Shown here piece by piece: positions 19,602 through 29,605 of a DNA stretch of 64,000 nt. A program made the position numbers and the translations under genes. Numbering within the stretch: position 1 is the stretch's first letter; each line of letters starts with the position of its first letter. The notes beneath the pieces were generated by a model. That model was not told the origin of the DNA, made no database searches, and was given only the letters and a program-made list of their open reading frames with translations. The stretch is from AP-15 sp963750195 (GTDB lineage Bacteria; Pseudomonadota; Alphaproteobacteria; ATCC43930; CGMCC-115725): contig CAVVPS010000016.1 in the NCBI GenBank assembly GCA_963750195.1, forward strand, positions 310,001 through 374,000. The letters run 5' to 3'.

Positions 19602-20705
19602 GTGGACGAGGTCGAATGCGTCGTGGTCGGCGCCGGAGTGATCGGGCTCGCGGCGGCACGGGCATTGGCGCTCGAGGGCCGCGAGGTGCTCGTGCTGGAG
19701 CGCGCCTGGACGATCGGCTTCGAGACCTCCTCGCGCAACAGCGAAGTCATCCACAGCGGGATCTACTACCCGGCTGGCAGCCTCAAGGCGACATGTTGCG
19801 TTGCCGGGCGCCAGCGGCTCTACGCCTATTGCCGCGAGCACGGGGTTCCGCATGCTCAGCTGGGCAAGCTGATCGTCGCCGCCCAAGAGGACGAGATTCC
19901 GGCTCTGGAAAAGATCGCCGCAGCTGCGCATGCCAACGGCGTCGACGACGTAAAGTGGCTCTCCGCCGCACAAGCGCAAACTCTCGAGCCGGCGCTCAAC
20001 TGCGTGGCCGCGCTGTTGTCGCCGTCGACCGGCATCATCGATAGTCATGCGCTGATGCTCGCCTACCAGGGCGAGGCCGAGGCCGCGGGCGCGACGATCG
20101 TGCTGCGCACCCCGATCCTCTCCGGCATTGCGGGCGCGGACGGATTCGATCTTATCGTAGGCGGCGCCGAGCCCGGCACCATCCGTTGCCGGTTTCTGGT
20201 CAACGCCGCAGGGCTCCACGCCCCCGCATTGGCCGCCGCGATCGCAGGAGTTCCAGCCGAGTTGATCCCAACCGCCTATTTCTGCCGCGGCGTATACTTC
20301 ACGCTCAGCGGGCGCTCGCCGTTTAGACGGCTGGTCTACCCGGTGCCGCCAGCGGGCGGGCTCGGGGTCCATATTACCCTCGACCTGGCCGGCCAGGCGC
20401 GGTTCGGCCCTGATGTCGAATGGATTTCCGGGATCGATTATACGGTCGACCCGGCACGCGGCGACGCGTTCTATGCTGCCGTTCGCAGCTATTGGCCGGA
20501 TCTGCGCGACGGCGCCTTGCAGCCGGGCTATGCCGGGATCAGGCCCAAGATCAGCGGACCCGCGGAGCCCGCCGCCGATTTTGTCGTTCAGGGACCCGCG
20601 ACCCACGGTGTGCCCGGGCTGGTCAACCTCTACGGCATCGAATCACCGGGTCTGACCGCGTCCCTGCCGCTGGCCGACGAGGTGATACGCCAATTGCTCT
20701 CGTAG
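19602..20705 (+). CDS. FAD-dependent oxidoreductase, L-2-hydroxyglutarate oxidase-like
   Basis: A 367-residue DAO-superfamily flavoprotein. The dinucleotide fold opens at the start (VVVGAGVIGLAAARALAL), followed by ETSSRNSEVIHSGIYYP (the LhgO/YgaF signature with its flavin-contacting His), FLVNAAGLHAPALA and the C-terminal VNLYGIESPGLTASLPLAD. Predicted to oxidise a 2-hydroxyacid such as L-2-hydroxyglutarate, passing electrons to quinone. GTG 19602 is chosen: GGAGAGGG lies just upstream and the FAD motif starts a few residues later. An MFS transporter gene follows in the same direction. Confidence 0.88.
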   Translation: MDEVECVVVGAGVIGLAAARALALEGREVLVLERAWTIGFETSSRNSEVIHSGIYYPAGSLKATCCVAGRQRLYAYCREHGVPHAQLGKLIVAAQEDEIPALEKIAAAAHANGVDDVKWLSAAQAQTLEPALNCVAALLSPSTGIIDSHALMLAYQGEAEAAGATIVLRTPILSGIAGADGFDLIVGGAEPGTIRCRFLVNAAGLHAPALAAAIAGVPAELIPTAYFCRGVYFTLSGRSPFRRLVYPVPPAGGLGVHITLDLAGQARFGPDVEWISGIDYTVDPARGDAFYAAVRSYWPDLRDGALQPGYAGIRPKISGPAEPAADFVVQGPATHGVPGLVNLYGIESPGLTASLPLADEVIRQLLS

Positions 20706-20773
20706 CCTTTTACCGGTTCCCGCCATATCCTGAAGTTGCGGACAAGGCGGACAACGCTTTGCGGGAGGAAACG

Positions 20774-22099
20774 ATGAGGCTCGACCTCGACGGTGTGGTG
20801 ATGCGCAAGGTCGCATTGCGTTTTCTGCCACTTCTCGGCCTTTGCTACACCATCAACGTGTTGGACCGTTTCAACGTTTCGGTCGCGGCGCTGACGATGA
20901 ACAAGGCTCTGGGGTTGTCGGCGACGACTTACGGGCTCGGCGCCGGCGCTTTTTTCTGGAGCTATGTACTGTTCCAAATGCCGGCAAACGCGGCGTTGTC
21001 GCGTGTCGGCGCGCGGCGTTGGATTACGCTGATCGCGCGGTAGCCTGGGGGCTGTGCTCGGCCGGGACGGCGCTGGCGACGGGCGTCGTGACCTTCGTCA
21101 TCGCCCGTTTTCTTTTGGGGATCGCCGAGGCGGGGTTCTTTCCCGGAGTTGCCTACTTCATGACCTGCTGGTTCCCCTCTCGGTACCGCGGCCGCGCGAT
21201 GGGGGTGTTCTTTGCGGTCGGCGCCTCGGCGGGCATTCTCGTCGGCCCGGTATCGGCCAATTTGCTGAGGCTCGATGGCTGGTTGGGCGTCGCCGGCTGG
21301 CAGTGGGTGTTTCTCGCGGAAGGGCTGCCGACGCTGGGGCTGGCGGCAGTGTGCTGGTTCGTGCTGCGCGACGGACCGGACCATGCCGAATGGCTGGCGC
21401 CGGCAGAACGCGAATGGCTCGAGGCCAAGCTGCAATCCGAGCGCGAGGCCGCGATCGGCCGCCACCTGCGGACCACGCGGGCGATCATCAGCCCGCAACT
21501 GGTGTTGCTGACCCTGGTCTCGCTGTTGACCGGCTTCGGCGTCTACGGCAAGGGCTTTTTCTTGCCGCTGATGCTCAAGACGTTCGGCTTCAGCAACCTG
21601 GCGGTCGGGTATTTGACCTCGGTGCCGGCAGCCGCCGGGATCGTTGGGATGATCCTGTTCTCGCAAAGCTCCGACCGCACCGGCGAGCGGGTGTGGCATC
21701 TGGTAACGCCGCTGCTGATCGGCGGGCTCGGCTTGATGCTGGCGGGGGAGGCGATCGGCACTAGCGCGCCACTGGCGATCGCCGCCTTCTCGGTCGCGGC
21801 GTTCGGCATCTCCGGTTCGCTGCCGGTATTCTGGAACCTGCCGACCGCTTTTCTCGGCGCTACGGCGGCGGCAGGCGGCATCGCCTTCATCAACTCAGTC
21901 GGCAATATCTCGGGCTACGCCGCACCCCAATTCGTCGGGTTGCTGCACGACTTCAGCGGCTCCTATCGGTTGCCGATGTTGGTGCTCGGGGACGATCGTA
22001 ATAATAGCCGGCTTCCTGGTGCCGGTCGCAACCAGCCTGCGCCCGGCGCAGGCCGGGTCCCCCAGCGGGCGAGATCCCATCACGTCCCGCCGAGGGTGA
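20774..22099 (+). pseudogene. MFS transporter (ACS-like), two compensating frameshifts
   Basis: A 12-helix major facilitator of the anion:cation symporter type. The first ~85 residues (YTINVLDRFNVSVAALTM, WSYVLFQMPANAAL) are in one frame. Near 21035 the frame changes at GCGCGG (expected continuation AVAWGLCSAGTAL), covering FLLGIAEAGFFPGVAYFMTC to the last helix. Near 21988, at a GGGG run, it returns to the original frame to read TIVIIAGFLVPVATSLRPA and stop at 22097-22099. The ~440-residue total is normal. Compensating small indels at a dinucleotide repeat and a homopolymer suggest sequence errors, though real decay is possible. Confidence 0.8.
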
Positions 22100-22180
22100 G
22101 AGCTGGGCGCTTCGGCGGAACATGATGCCGCGCCGCGGACGGGCTCTCTTATCCCCGCTGCGGACTACCGGAGTGCAGCA

Positions 22181-23300
22181 ATGCTGATCGGCGTCCCCAA
22201 GGAAGTGAAAACTCACGAGTATCGTGTCGGCCTCGTTCCCGGCAGTGTGCGCGAGCTTGCCCATCATGGCCACGAGGTCATCGCTCGAAGCTGGGGTCGG
22301 CGCCGGAATCGGCTTCGACGATCGGGCGTATCGATCGGCCGGCGCGCGCATCTGTGCCAATGCCGCAGAAGTCTTCGCCGCCGCCGAGCTGATCGTCAAG
22401 GTCAAGGAGCCGCAGCCGCAAGAGGTGGCGCTGCTGCATCCCGGCCAGATCCTGTTCACCTATCTGCACCTCGCTGCGGACAAGGAGTTGACGCAGAGCT
22501 TGATCCGCTCGGGGGCGATCGCGATTGGTTATGAGACCGTCACCGACGCCCGCGGCGGCTTGCCACTGCTGGCCCCGATGAGCGAGGTTGCCGGGCGGAT
22601 GTCGGTGCATGTCGGCGCGCACTGTCTCGAAAAGGAGCAGGGCGGGATCGGCGTGTTGCTCGGCGGGGTTCCGGGCGTCCCCGCGGCCAAGGTCGTGATC
22701 CTCGGCGGTGGCGTCGCCGGCACCAACGCGGCGCGCATGGCGATGGGGATGGAGGCCTACGTCACCGTCATCGACCGCTCGCTGCCGCGCCTCTACGAGC
22801 TCGATCTGCAGTTCGGTGCGCAGCTGCACACCCTTTATTCGACGATGGAAAATATCGAGCGCGAGGTCGCCGCGGCCGATCTGGTAATCGGCGCGGTGCT
22901 GAACCCCGGCGCCGCCGCGCCAAGGCTCGTCAGCCGCGACCTCGTCCGGGCGATGCGGCCGGGGACCGTCATCGTCGATATTTCGATCGATCAGGGCGGC
23001 TGCTTCGAGACCAGTCGACCGACGACCCATGCAGCGCCGACCTATATCGAGGAAGGGGTGGTGCATTACTGCGTGACCAATATGCCGGCGGCGGTGGCGC
23101 GCACCTCGACCGTCGCCCTCAACAACGCCACCTTGCCCTTCGTGCTGGCGCTCGCCGATCACGGCTGGCGGGGCGCGCTCGCCGAAGACCCGCATCTGCG
23201 CGACGGGCTCAACATATGCCGCGGGCGGGTAACCCATCCGGCGGTGGCGCACGACCTCGGGCTGCCGCTGACCCAAGCTGACGGCGCGCTGGCGGAATGA
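22181..23300 (+). pseudogene. ald: Alanine dehydrogenase, one frameshift
   Basis: NAD-dependent alanine dehydrogenase (L-alanine to pyruvate plus ammonium). MLIGVPKEVKTHEYRVGLVP is the family N-terminus. Around 22286 the frame shifts and continues with EAGVGAGIGFDDRAY, KVKEPQPQEVALL, LFTYLHLAADKELT, the Rossmann motif ILGGGVAGTNAARMA, DISIDQGGCFETSRPTTH and the NNATLPFVLALADHGW tail. Total length matches the ~370-residue family. A single indel in an otherwise perfect enzyme gene points to a sequence error or very recent mutation. Confidence 0.85.
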
Positions 23301-23418
23301 TTTGCGCGAATTCGTACAAAACCGCGGCGCCAGCCTTTTTGCCTTGCTCGATCTTTCCCTATGGACTGCCCGCGAGCCGCTCCCTATCTCACACAAAACA
23401 GGGCTAGAGACGGGGGAA

Positions 23419-24057
23419 ATGACGGTCCTTCCGGACATTGCAGCGACGCCTGTCGATGAGTTCCCCGACCTGTTCGGCGGGCCCGCGACCATCATGCATA
23501 TCGATTGCGCCGCCATTGCGGCGATCACCGATCTCTATCGAGAGATCTTGCCTATAGGCGGCGCCATACTCGACCTGATGTCGGGGTGGGTGAGCCACCT
23601 GCCGCCGGAAGTTCCTTATGCGCGGGTGGTGGGGATCGGCCTCAATCCGTGCGAACTGGCGGAGAACCCGTTTCTCGACGAGTGGCGGGTCCAGGATTTG
23701 AATCGTAATCCGCATCTCCCTTTCGCCGACCACGAGTTCGATGGCGCCGCGTTGTGCGTTTCGGTCCAGCTTCTGACGCGGCCGGCCGAGGTCATCCGCG
23801 AGGTCGGGCGGGTGCTGAAGCCGGGCGCGCCACTCGTCGTGACCTTTTCGGAGCGCTGCCGGCCGACCCGCGCCATCGGGTGCTGGTGTCTGCACGACGA
23901 TGCCGGGCATTTATGCCTGATCGCGCACCATTTCGCCGAAGCCGGCAACTGGGGCGACATTCGCTGTCTGGACCGGACCCCGCCAGGCGGCGGCGACCCG
24001 CTCTACGCCGTAATCGGGCGCAGCCTCGGCCGTTGGCCTGTAGCGAGCGACGATTAA
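23419..24057 (+). CDS. SAM-dependent methyltransferase (type 11-like)
   Basis: A 212-residue class I methyltransferase fold: motif I region GGAILDLMSGWVSHLPPEV, then VVGIGLNPCEL, LPFADHEFDGAALCVSVQLL and EVGRVLKPGAPLVVTFSERC. The ATG at 23419 follows GGGGGAA; the longer open frame lacks domain similarity. Target unknown. It converges with apt. Confidence 0.8.
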   Translation: MTVLPDIAATPVDEFPDLFGGPATIMHIDCAAIAAITDLYREILPIGGAILDLMSGWVSHLPPEVPYARVVGIGLNPCELAENPFLDEWRVQDLNRNPHLPFADHEFDGAALCVSVQLLTRPAEVIREVGRVLKPGAPLVVTFSERCRPTRAIGCWCLHDDAGHLCLIAHHFAEAGNWGDIRCLDRTPPGGGDPLYAVIGRSLGRWPVASDD

Positions 24058-24065
24058 ACTGATAA

Positions 24066-24581
24066 TCAGGAGTCGTAGGCGACCATCGCGGTGACGGGTA
24101 CGTCGATGCGGCTGCGGCCTTGCAAAAAACTTAGTTCGATGATGCAGCCCGCCGCGGTTACCAGGCCGCCCCGATGGCGGACAAGATCGATGGCGGCACG
24201 CATCGTTCCCCCGGTCGCCAACAGATCGTCGACCACAACGACGCGCTGCCCCGCGGCAAAGGCGTCTTCCTGGATTTCGATGGTGTCGCTGCCATATTCC
24301 AGGTCATAAGAATGGCGCACGGTCTTGCCGGGTAATTTGCCCTGCTTGCGGATCATGGCGAAGCCGCGGCCGAGTTCGTAGGCGACGGGTGCGGCAACAA
24401 GAAATCCGCGGGATTCGATGCCGATCAGAAGATCGGGCTGATGCGGCCGTAACGCATCGGCAAGACGGGTGACCGTGGCCCGCCATGCCGCTGGGTGCGC
24501 GAGCAAGGTCGAAATATCGTAAAAAAGGATGCCGGGCTTGGGAAAGTCGGGAATCGAACGGATGTGTTGCTTGAGGTCCAT
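24066..24581 (-). CDS. apt: Adenine phosphoribosyltransferase
   Basis: A 171-residue type I PRTase that salvages adenine to AMP using PRPP. The PRPP-binding motif VVVVDDLLATGGTM is complete; IPDFPKPGILFYDISTLL and GIESRGFLVAAPVAYELG are diagnostic for Apt, as are RKQGKLPG and the Tyr/Glu loop YDLEYGSDTIEI. ATG 24581 lies 8 bases after GGGAACAG. Divergently arranged with the Mla-type operon. Confidence 0.95.
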   Translation of the reverse strand: MDLKQHIRSIPDFPKPGILFYDISTLLAHPAAWRATVTRLADALRPHQPDLLIGIESRGFLVAAPVAYELGRGFAMIRKQGKLPGKTVRHSYDLEYGSDTIEIQEDAFAAGQRVVVVDDLLATGGTMRAAIDLVRHRGGLVTAAGCIIELSFLQGRSRIDVPVTAMVAYDS

Positions 24582-24695
24582 GACAACTGTTCCCGGCGAG
24601 CGAGCTGAGGCGATCTCTGTCCGCGGCTTGCGACATAGCCGCTTTTGCCATAGTTGAAAAGGCCTCGGCCAGGGCACCCAGATCTTACAGGCATC

Positions 24696-25832
24696 ATGGC
24701 GGCGATCGCGGCCACTCTCGACAAAACAGAAGACGCTGGATCCCTGGTGCTGGCGGCGGCCGGAGAATGGCTCGTAGCGACCGCCACCGAACTCGACCGC
24801 AGGCTCCGCGCGTTGGAGATACCGGCGGGGAGGCGGGTGACGCTCGATCTGGCCGGGATCGATCGGCTCGATACCACCGGCGCATGGCTGTTGCTGCGCA
24901 CCGAGCACGTTCTGACCGAACGCGGCAATGCGGTCGAGATGCGGAATTTGCGGCCGAGCTTCGAGCCGCTGATCGACCAGGTGCGAGCGACCGGGATTAT
25001 GGCTCCGGCCCGCCATCCGCGACCGGCGCATCACTCGCTCGTCGGGTTCATCGCCCGAATTGGCGAGATTTCTCTGGGCCTGATCGCTCGCGCTTACAGC
25101 ATTCTCGGCTTCTTCGGCATTGTTTGCGCAGCCTCGTTCCGAATGGTGCGCCACCCGCTTCGAATCAACATTACATCGATTGTCGCCCAGATGGAGCTAA
25201 CCGGGGTTAACGCGCTGCCAATCGTCAGCCTGCTTACCTTCCTGATCGGGGTCGTCATCGCTTATCAGGGCGCCGATTATTTGCGCTTCTATGGGCTCGA
25301 GAGCTACACGGTCCAATTAACCGCGGCGAGCATCCTACGCGAGTTGGGGGTTTTGCTGACCGCGATCATCATAGCTGGCCGCTCGGGGAGTGCCTTTACC
25401 GCCCAGATCGGGACGATGCGGGTCAACGAAGAAATCGACGCGATGCGCACCATTGGCCTCGACCCGGTCGAGGTGCTGGTTCTGCCGCGTCTCTTCGCGC
25501 TGGTGCTGACCTTGCCGATGCTTACCCTCTGCGCCAACTTTATGGGGATCTTTGGCGGTGGGCTGATGGCCTGGGTCAAGCTCGGCATGGGTATTCCTGA
25601 ATTCCTCACCCATATGTCCACGGTCGCCCGATGGTCTTTCTGGATCGGCCTGATCAAGTCGCCGTTCTTTGCGGTAATCATCGCCTCGATCGGCTGCTAC
25701 GAGGGATTTCAGGTGAGCGGCAGCGCCGAGAGCGTCGGCCGGCTTACGACGCTGTCGGTGGTTGAAGCGATTTTTCTCGTGATCGTGACCGACGCCGGAT
25801 TTTCTATCTTCTTTTCCGCATTGCAGATTTGA
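24696..25832 (+). CDS. MlaE-type ABC permease with N-terminal STAS domain
   Basis: A 378-residue protein. Residues ~1-110 form a STAS (MlaB-like) domain (RRVTLDLAGIDRLDTTGAWL), fused to an MlaE/YrbE permease with LTGVNALPIVSLLTFLIGVV, ILRELGVLLTAIIIAGRSGS and MRVNEEIDAMRTIGLDPVEV. It moves phospholipids or other lipids between membranes with the ATPase, MCE protein and lipoprotein downstream. Fusion of the STAS regulator to the permease replaces a separate MlaB and is common in Alphaproteobacteria. ATG 24696 chosen; TTG 24654 is possible. Confidence 0.9.
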   Translation: MAAIAATLDKTEDAGSLVLAAAGEWLVATATELDRRLRALEIPAGRRVTLDLAGIDRLDTTGAWLLLRTEHVLTERGNAVEMRNLRPSFEPLIDQVRATGIMAPARHPRPAHHSLVGFIARIGEISLGLIARAYSILGFFGIVCAASFRMVRHPLRINITSIVAQMELTGVNALPIVSLLTFLIGVVIAYQGADYLRFYGLESYTVQLTAASILRELGVLLTAIIIAGRSGSAFTAQIGTMRVNEEIDAMRTIGLDPVEVLVLPRLFALVLTLPMLTLCANFMGIFGGGLMAWVKLGMGIPEFLTHMSTVARWSFWIGLIKSPFFAVIIASIGCYEGFQVSGSAESVGRLTTLSVVEAIFLVIVTDAGFSIFFSALQI

Positions 25833-25834
25833 GC

Positions 25835-26821
25835 ATGCCGGATCAGCCGGGCGAGCCGATCATTCGCGTGCGCGGCCTCGTCAATCGCTTTGGCGCCGAG
25901 ACGGTCCATGACGGTGTCGACCTCGACGTATTTCGCGGCGAAATTCTGGGCGTCGTCGGCGCGTCAGGGTCCGGGAAATCGGTACTATTGCGAACTATCA
26001 TCGGTCTCAATCGTCCGGCCGCGGGCGATGTCGAAGTTTTTGGGAGCAGTATTCTGACCATGAGCGATCATGATCAACGGGAGATCGAGAAACATTGGGG
26101 GGTGCTATTTCAGGATGGGGCGCTGTTCAGTTCATTGACGGTCGCGGAGAATATCGAGGTGCCAATAAAAGAATACTACGACATGCCGATGCGCCTGATG
26201 GATGAAATCGCGGCGTTTAAGGTCGGCATCGTCGGGCTTCCCGAGGGCACCGGAGAGAAGTTCCCGTCACAGCTGTCGGGCGGAATGCGCAAGCGCGCCG
26301 GCCTTGCGCGCGCACTCGCGCTCGATCCGGAAATTGTCTTTCTCGACGAGCCAACAGCCGGGCTCGATCCGATCGCTGCCGGGGAATTCGACAAGCTGAT
26401 CGGTGATTTGCGGAGCAGCCTCGGGCTTACCGTATTGATGGTGACGCATGATCTCGACAGCCTGTTCGCGATCTGCGATCGCGTGGCGGTGCTGGTCGAC
26501 AAGAAGATCCGCGTCGGCACACTCGATCAAATGTTGCAAGACGATCATCCGTGGATCCGCTCATATTTCCATGGCCCCCGCGGGCGCGCGGCGCAGCACG
26601 CCGAATTCGGGCATCCGCCCGCAAACGATGGCGCGGGTCGGCGCTCCGGCTTCGGCCTGAGCCGTTCCGCACGCCGGAGGCAGATCGATGGAGACGCGAG
26701 CACATTACGTCGCGGTCGGCGTGTTCGTGCTGGTTGTCATCTTTCTGGCGTTTGGCGGCGTGCTGTGGCTGAGCCGCAGCGAGTTCTCGCAGGTGTTCGC
26801 ACCCTATTACATCTTCTTTAA
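25835..26821 (+). CDS. MlaF-type ABC ATPase
   Basis: ATPase of the Mla-type lipid transporter. Walker A GASGSGKSVLL, Q-loop FQDGALFSSLTVAENI, signature QLSGGMRKRAGLARAL, Walker B IVFLDEPTAGLDPI and switch VTHDLDSL are complete. The family normally ends soon after YFHGPRGRAA (near 26590), but this frame continues ~75 residues and overlaps the MCE gene by 134 bases. In an adjacent frame a stop occurs at 26658-26660, so a terminal frameshift is likely and the last 60-70 residues should not be trusted. Start ATG 25835 follows the permease stop by two bases. Confidence 0.85.
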   Translation: MPDQPGEPIIRVRGLVNRFGAETVHDGVDLDVFRGEILGVVGASGSGKSVLLRTIIGLNRPAAGDVEVFGSSILTMSDHDQREIEKHWGVLFQDGALFSSLTVAENIEVPIKEYYDMPMRLMDEIAAFKVGIVGLPEGTGEKFPSQLSGGMRKRAGLARALALDPEIVFLDEPTAGLDPIAAGEFDKLIGDLRSSLGLTVLMVTHDLDSLFAICDRVAVLVDKKIRVGTLDQMLQDDHPWIRSYFHGPRGRAAQHAEFGHPPANDGAGRRSGFGLSRSARRRQIDGDASTLRRGRRVRAGCHLSGVWRRAVAEPQRVLAGVRTLLHLL

Positions 26822-27630
26822 GGGATCGGTGGCCGGGCTCAACAAGGGGGCGGCGGTTCAGTATAACGGGATTCCGGTGGGCCGCGTAACCGACATTCGC
26901 GTCGATCCGGACAATATAGCACAAATCCAGGTCACGATTGAGATCGACACCAATCTTGTCATGATCAAGTCGGACGCGCGTGCATTTCTCGACACCAACA
27001 TATTGAGTGGCGTCTCGACAGTTCAAATCCGCGGCGGCACCCAGGGGGCCCGGGATCTGGAGGCTAAGCCGGGGCATCGCTATCCGGTGATCGAGCCGGA
27101 GCGATCAGAACTTGAAGAAGTAAAGGCCTCGCTTCCCGAGCTGACGGGTGAACTGAAAGCCGTCGCATCGAAGCTGAATGCGTTGCTCAACGAGCAGAAT
27201 TGTCAGGCGATTGCCGAGAGCCTGCAGAATATCCGAACCGTGACCGGGGCCATAGCCGACCACAGCCAGGATATTGTTGGGATCCTCGACAACGCCAATG
27301 CGGCGATGGTCGAACTCAAAACGCTGCTTCAGCATGTCGATCAGAGCTATGCCGGGCGCGGTGGGTTGAAGGACCAAGTCTCGCAAACGCTCAAGGATTA
27401 CGACAAGCTGGCCGCGAACCTGACCGACACCAGCCGTCAGCTCCAGCTTACGATCGGCGAGGCTCGGCCAGGAATTCGTAACTTCAGCCAGCAGACCCTG
27501 CCGGCGTAAATGATCTCGTCAGCGACGCGCAGCAGCTGGCGGCAAATTTGACCCGGCTGGTGGAGCAGCTCGAGCGGGACCCAACGCGGCTGCTGTTCGG
27601 GGACCGGCGCAAAGGATATCAGCCACAATG
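26688..27630 (+). pseudogene. MlaD/MCE domain protein, frameshift near the C-terminus
   Basis: Membrane-anchored MCE protein that binds lipid in the periplasm. An N-terminal helix (YVAVGVFVLVVIFLAFGGVL) is followed by the MCE domain (FFKGSVAGLNKGAAVQYNGI, VGRVTDIRVDP, ARAFLDTNILSGVSTVQIRG) and a long helical tail. At ~27507 a TAA follows TLPA, but the next frame continues VNDLVSDAQQLAANLTRLVE and ends RDPTRLLFGDRRKGYQPQ, the standard MCE ending, with TGA overlapping the next ATG at 27628. One indel separates the parts. Confidence 0.85.
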
Positions 27631-28270
27631 ACCGGGTCGTCGTCCGGCATCGCGCGCCGTCGGCTCGCGTCGGTGCCCGTGCTGGCGCTGGCGGGTTGCG
27701 CCAGCCTCTTTGTCGCCACGCCTCCGGGGCACCTTTACCGACTGTCCTCCGACACCGCCTATCCATCGAGCTTGCCCCATGTAAGCGCGCAGCTTCTCGT
27801 CGACCTCCCACAGGCCCCGGCCGGCATCGACACGACCCGGATCGCGCTGAGCAGATCGCCGCTCTCGCTCGATTACTATGCCGATTTGGAGTGGACCGAG
27901 CGCGTCTCGACCCTGGTGCAGACAGCGTTGCTGGTAGCCTTCGAGAACAGCAAGGCAATTACTGCGATCGACAGCGAATTGATCGGTTTGAGGGCGGACT
28001 TCGTTCTCAAGACCGAGATTCGCCATTTCGAAGCCGTAAGTGACAGAAGGTGGCGCCCCGCCCACGGTGTGGGTCGCGATGACCGCCCGGCTCGTCGCAA
28101 TGCCGCAGCGCGAGATCGTTGCCCAGGCCTCGTTCGAGCGGCGCGTGCCGGCCGCGGCAGACGAAGTCCCGGCGGTGGTCGCCGCCTTCAATGCGGCAGC
28201 GGACGCGGTGATCAAGGACATCGTCGTGTGGACCGTCACCAATCCCGCTTTAACCCGAAAGCGGCGCTAG
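27628..28270 (+). pseudogene. ABC-type transport auxiliary lipoprotein (PqiC/MlaD-associated), frameshifted
   Basis: Outer-membrane lipoprotein partner of the MCE system. Signal with lipobox LAGC (VPVLALAGCASL), then GHLYRLSSDT, VDLPQAPAGIDTTRIAL and the Tyr/Asp-rich YYADLEWTERVSTLVQ block typical of the PqiC-like family. At ~28045 the frame changes to GGAPPTVWVAMTARLV and continues to TRKRR and stop at 28270. The start overlaps the MCE stop (ATGA), consistent with one operon of permease, ATPase, MCE protein and lipoprotein. Confidence 0.8.
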
Positions 28271-28363
28271 CTATTGTGGCCACGTTTCGTTCGCGCGAGG
28301 GGGCGGATAGCGGCTGCGGACAAGCTAACCGAGTTGCGGGTGAGCCCGTACGAGGTCGCGCCG

Positions 28364-29143
28364 ATGCAAGCGGCTGCTGCGGTTGTCGCCGCATGCCATC
28401 GTGCGCTCGCTGCCCGCGGCGGCGGTATTCTCGCTGAGATCGGTGCGGAGGAGGGGGCGCTCGTCGATTGGCAGCGCTACCCCGGGGGCGAGGTCTACGA
28501 TCCGCAGACTCACGTTCAATATTTCTACCACGCCCATCCCGCGGCGGATCGGGCCGTGCGCGAACACGGGCATTTTCACACCTTCCTGCGCGCCGAGGGC
28601 ATGCCGTTAGGGGTGGCGCCGCTGGTCCTGCCCGAGACCGCGGTCGCCGACGCCGCGCGGCCGACGCCGCAAGCGGCGCCGCTCAAGCACGGGGCGCGCG
28701 ATGAGGTGAGCCATCTCGTCGCGATCGCACTCGACTCGCGTGGCGAGCCGATGCGGCTGTTCACCACCAACCGGTGGGTTACCGGCGAGACCTGGTACCG
28801 GGCCGAAGACGTCATCCGCATGCTCGACCGCTTCACGTTCGGAGAGGTCGGCGGGCCCACTGTGCTCAACCGCTGGATCGGCGCCATGCTCGCTCTGTTT
28901 CGCCCCCAGATCGTCGCTCTTCTGCGACAGCGTGACGAAACCGTGACAGCGTGGCGTTGGCGTCGACGTACTAATGTCTTCGAAGATATTCGGCTGGAGA
29001 TCACCTCGAGCGTCGAGATTGACCTTGGCGCTCAGTTCGCCTTTCTCGACCGGGTCGGATCGGGGCTGGACGCGAATGCATCGGAGCCGTTGTTGCGCTT
29101 GCCGCCTATGGCAGATGGCTGGAGCGAGGGTCATGCGGGCTGA
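28364..29143 (+). CDS. Conserved uncharacterised protein, His-rich motifs
   Basis: About 259 residues from ATG 28364; the frame is open to 28274 but without an obvious site, and GTG 28341 is another candidate. Notable blocks are WQRYPGGEVYDPQTHVQYFY followed by HAHPAADRAVREHGHFHTFL, then HLVAIALDSRGEPMRLFTTN, RWVTGETWYRAEDV and FEDIRLEITSSVEIDL. The clustered His residues could bind metal. It resembles an uncharacterised proteobacterial family (possibly DUF6969, from memory). It follows the lipid-transport operon in the same direction after ~90 bases. No function assigned. Confidence 0.6.
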   Translation: MQAAAAVVAACHRALAARGGGILAEIGAEEGALVDWQRYPGGEVYDPQTHVQYFYHAHPAADRAVREHGHFHTFLRAEGMPLGVAPLVLPETAVADAARPTPQAAPLKHGARDEVSHLVAIALDSRGEPMRLFTTNRWVTGETWYRAEDVIRMLDRFTFGEVGGPTVLNRWIGAMLALFRPQIVALLRQRDETVTAWRWRRRTNVFEDIRLEITSSVEIDLGAQFAFLDRVGSGLDANASEPLLRLPPMADGWSEGHAG

Positions 29144-29161
29144 ACCCGCACACCCTTCGCG

Positions 29162-29434
29162 CTATATATCGCTCAGCGGGGCTGCGAGCGGCTCTAACGG
29201 TTCGCGCGGCGGAAGGTTGTTGGCATTCAGGCAATCTTTCAGTTTGGCCTCGCGCTTGGCGTTCGCGTCGGGGGTGAAGTCGGGAAAGGCTGCCTGAGCC
29301 TGCTTGGCGCAGGTGTCCATCGTCTTCCAACGTGCGATCGCGCCCATGCCCTGGCTGGTCGCCTCGGCCGTGCCCGCGGACAGCCCGAGGGCGATAACCA
29401 ACGCCACAACCAACACAAAAGCCGACCGCTTCAT
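29162..29434 (-). CDS. Small secreted protein, unknown function
   Basis: A 90-residue protein with a clear signal peptide (AFVLVVALVIALGLSAGTAEA) and a mature part containing ARWKTMDTCAKQAQAAFPDF and AKREAKLKDCLNANNLPPR. Two Cys residues could form one disulfide. ATG 29434 is preceded by AAGGGCAAG. This resembles a widespread family of short alphaproteobacterial exported proteins without known role. It converges with the preceding gene. Confidence 0.7.
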   Translation of the reverse strand: MKRSAFVLVVALVIALGLSAGTAEATSQGMGAIARWKTMDTCAKQAQAAFPDFTPDANAKREAKLKDCLNANNLPPREPLEPLAAPLSDI

Positions 29435-29605
29435 GTCTTGCCCTTTCCATGCGCGGGACCGGGTAGGGGCGATCCCGGTTGCATGATTATAGACGACCCG
29501 AGTTCGGCCACGGCGGTGGTTTCCTGACCGACGGCATGTGGCCGGGTGAGGTCCCCGAACATCGAGCCTATGGCGCGTTGATCGGCAGCCGCGATCGGTG
29601 TTTAG

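Noticed and set aside
19389..20606. Extension of the DUF2794 gene to a 525-residue protein
   Set aside because: The extra part is the antisense of the FAD oxidoreductase; ATG 19388 has a good ribosome site and matches the family length.
22028..22047. Hairpin GCCTGCGCC/GGCGCAGGC as a terminator of the MFS gene
   Set aside because: It lies before the natural stop codon and has no T tract; it is coding GC-rich sequence.
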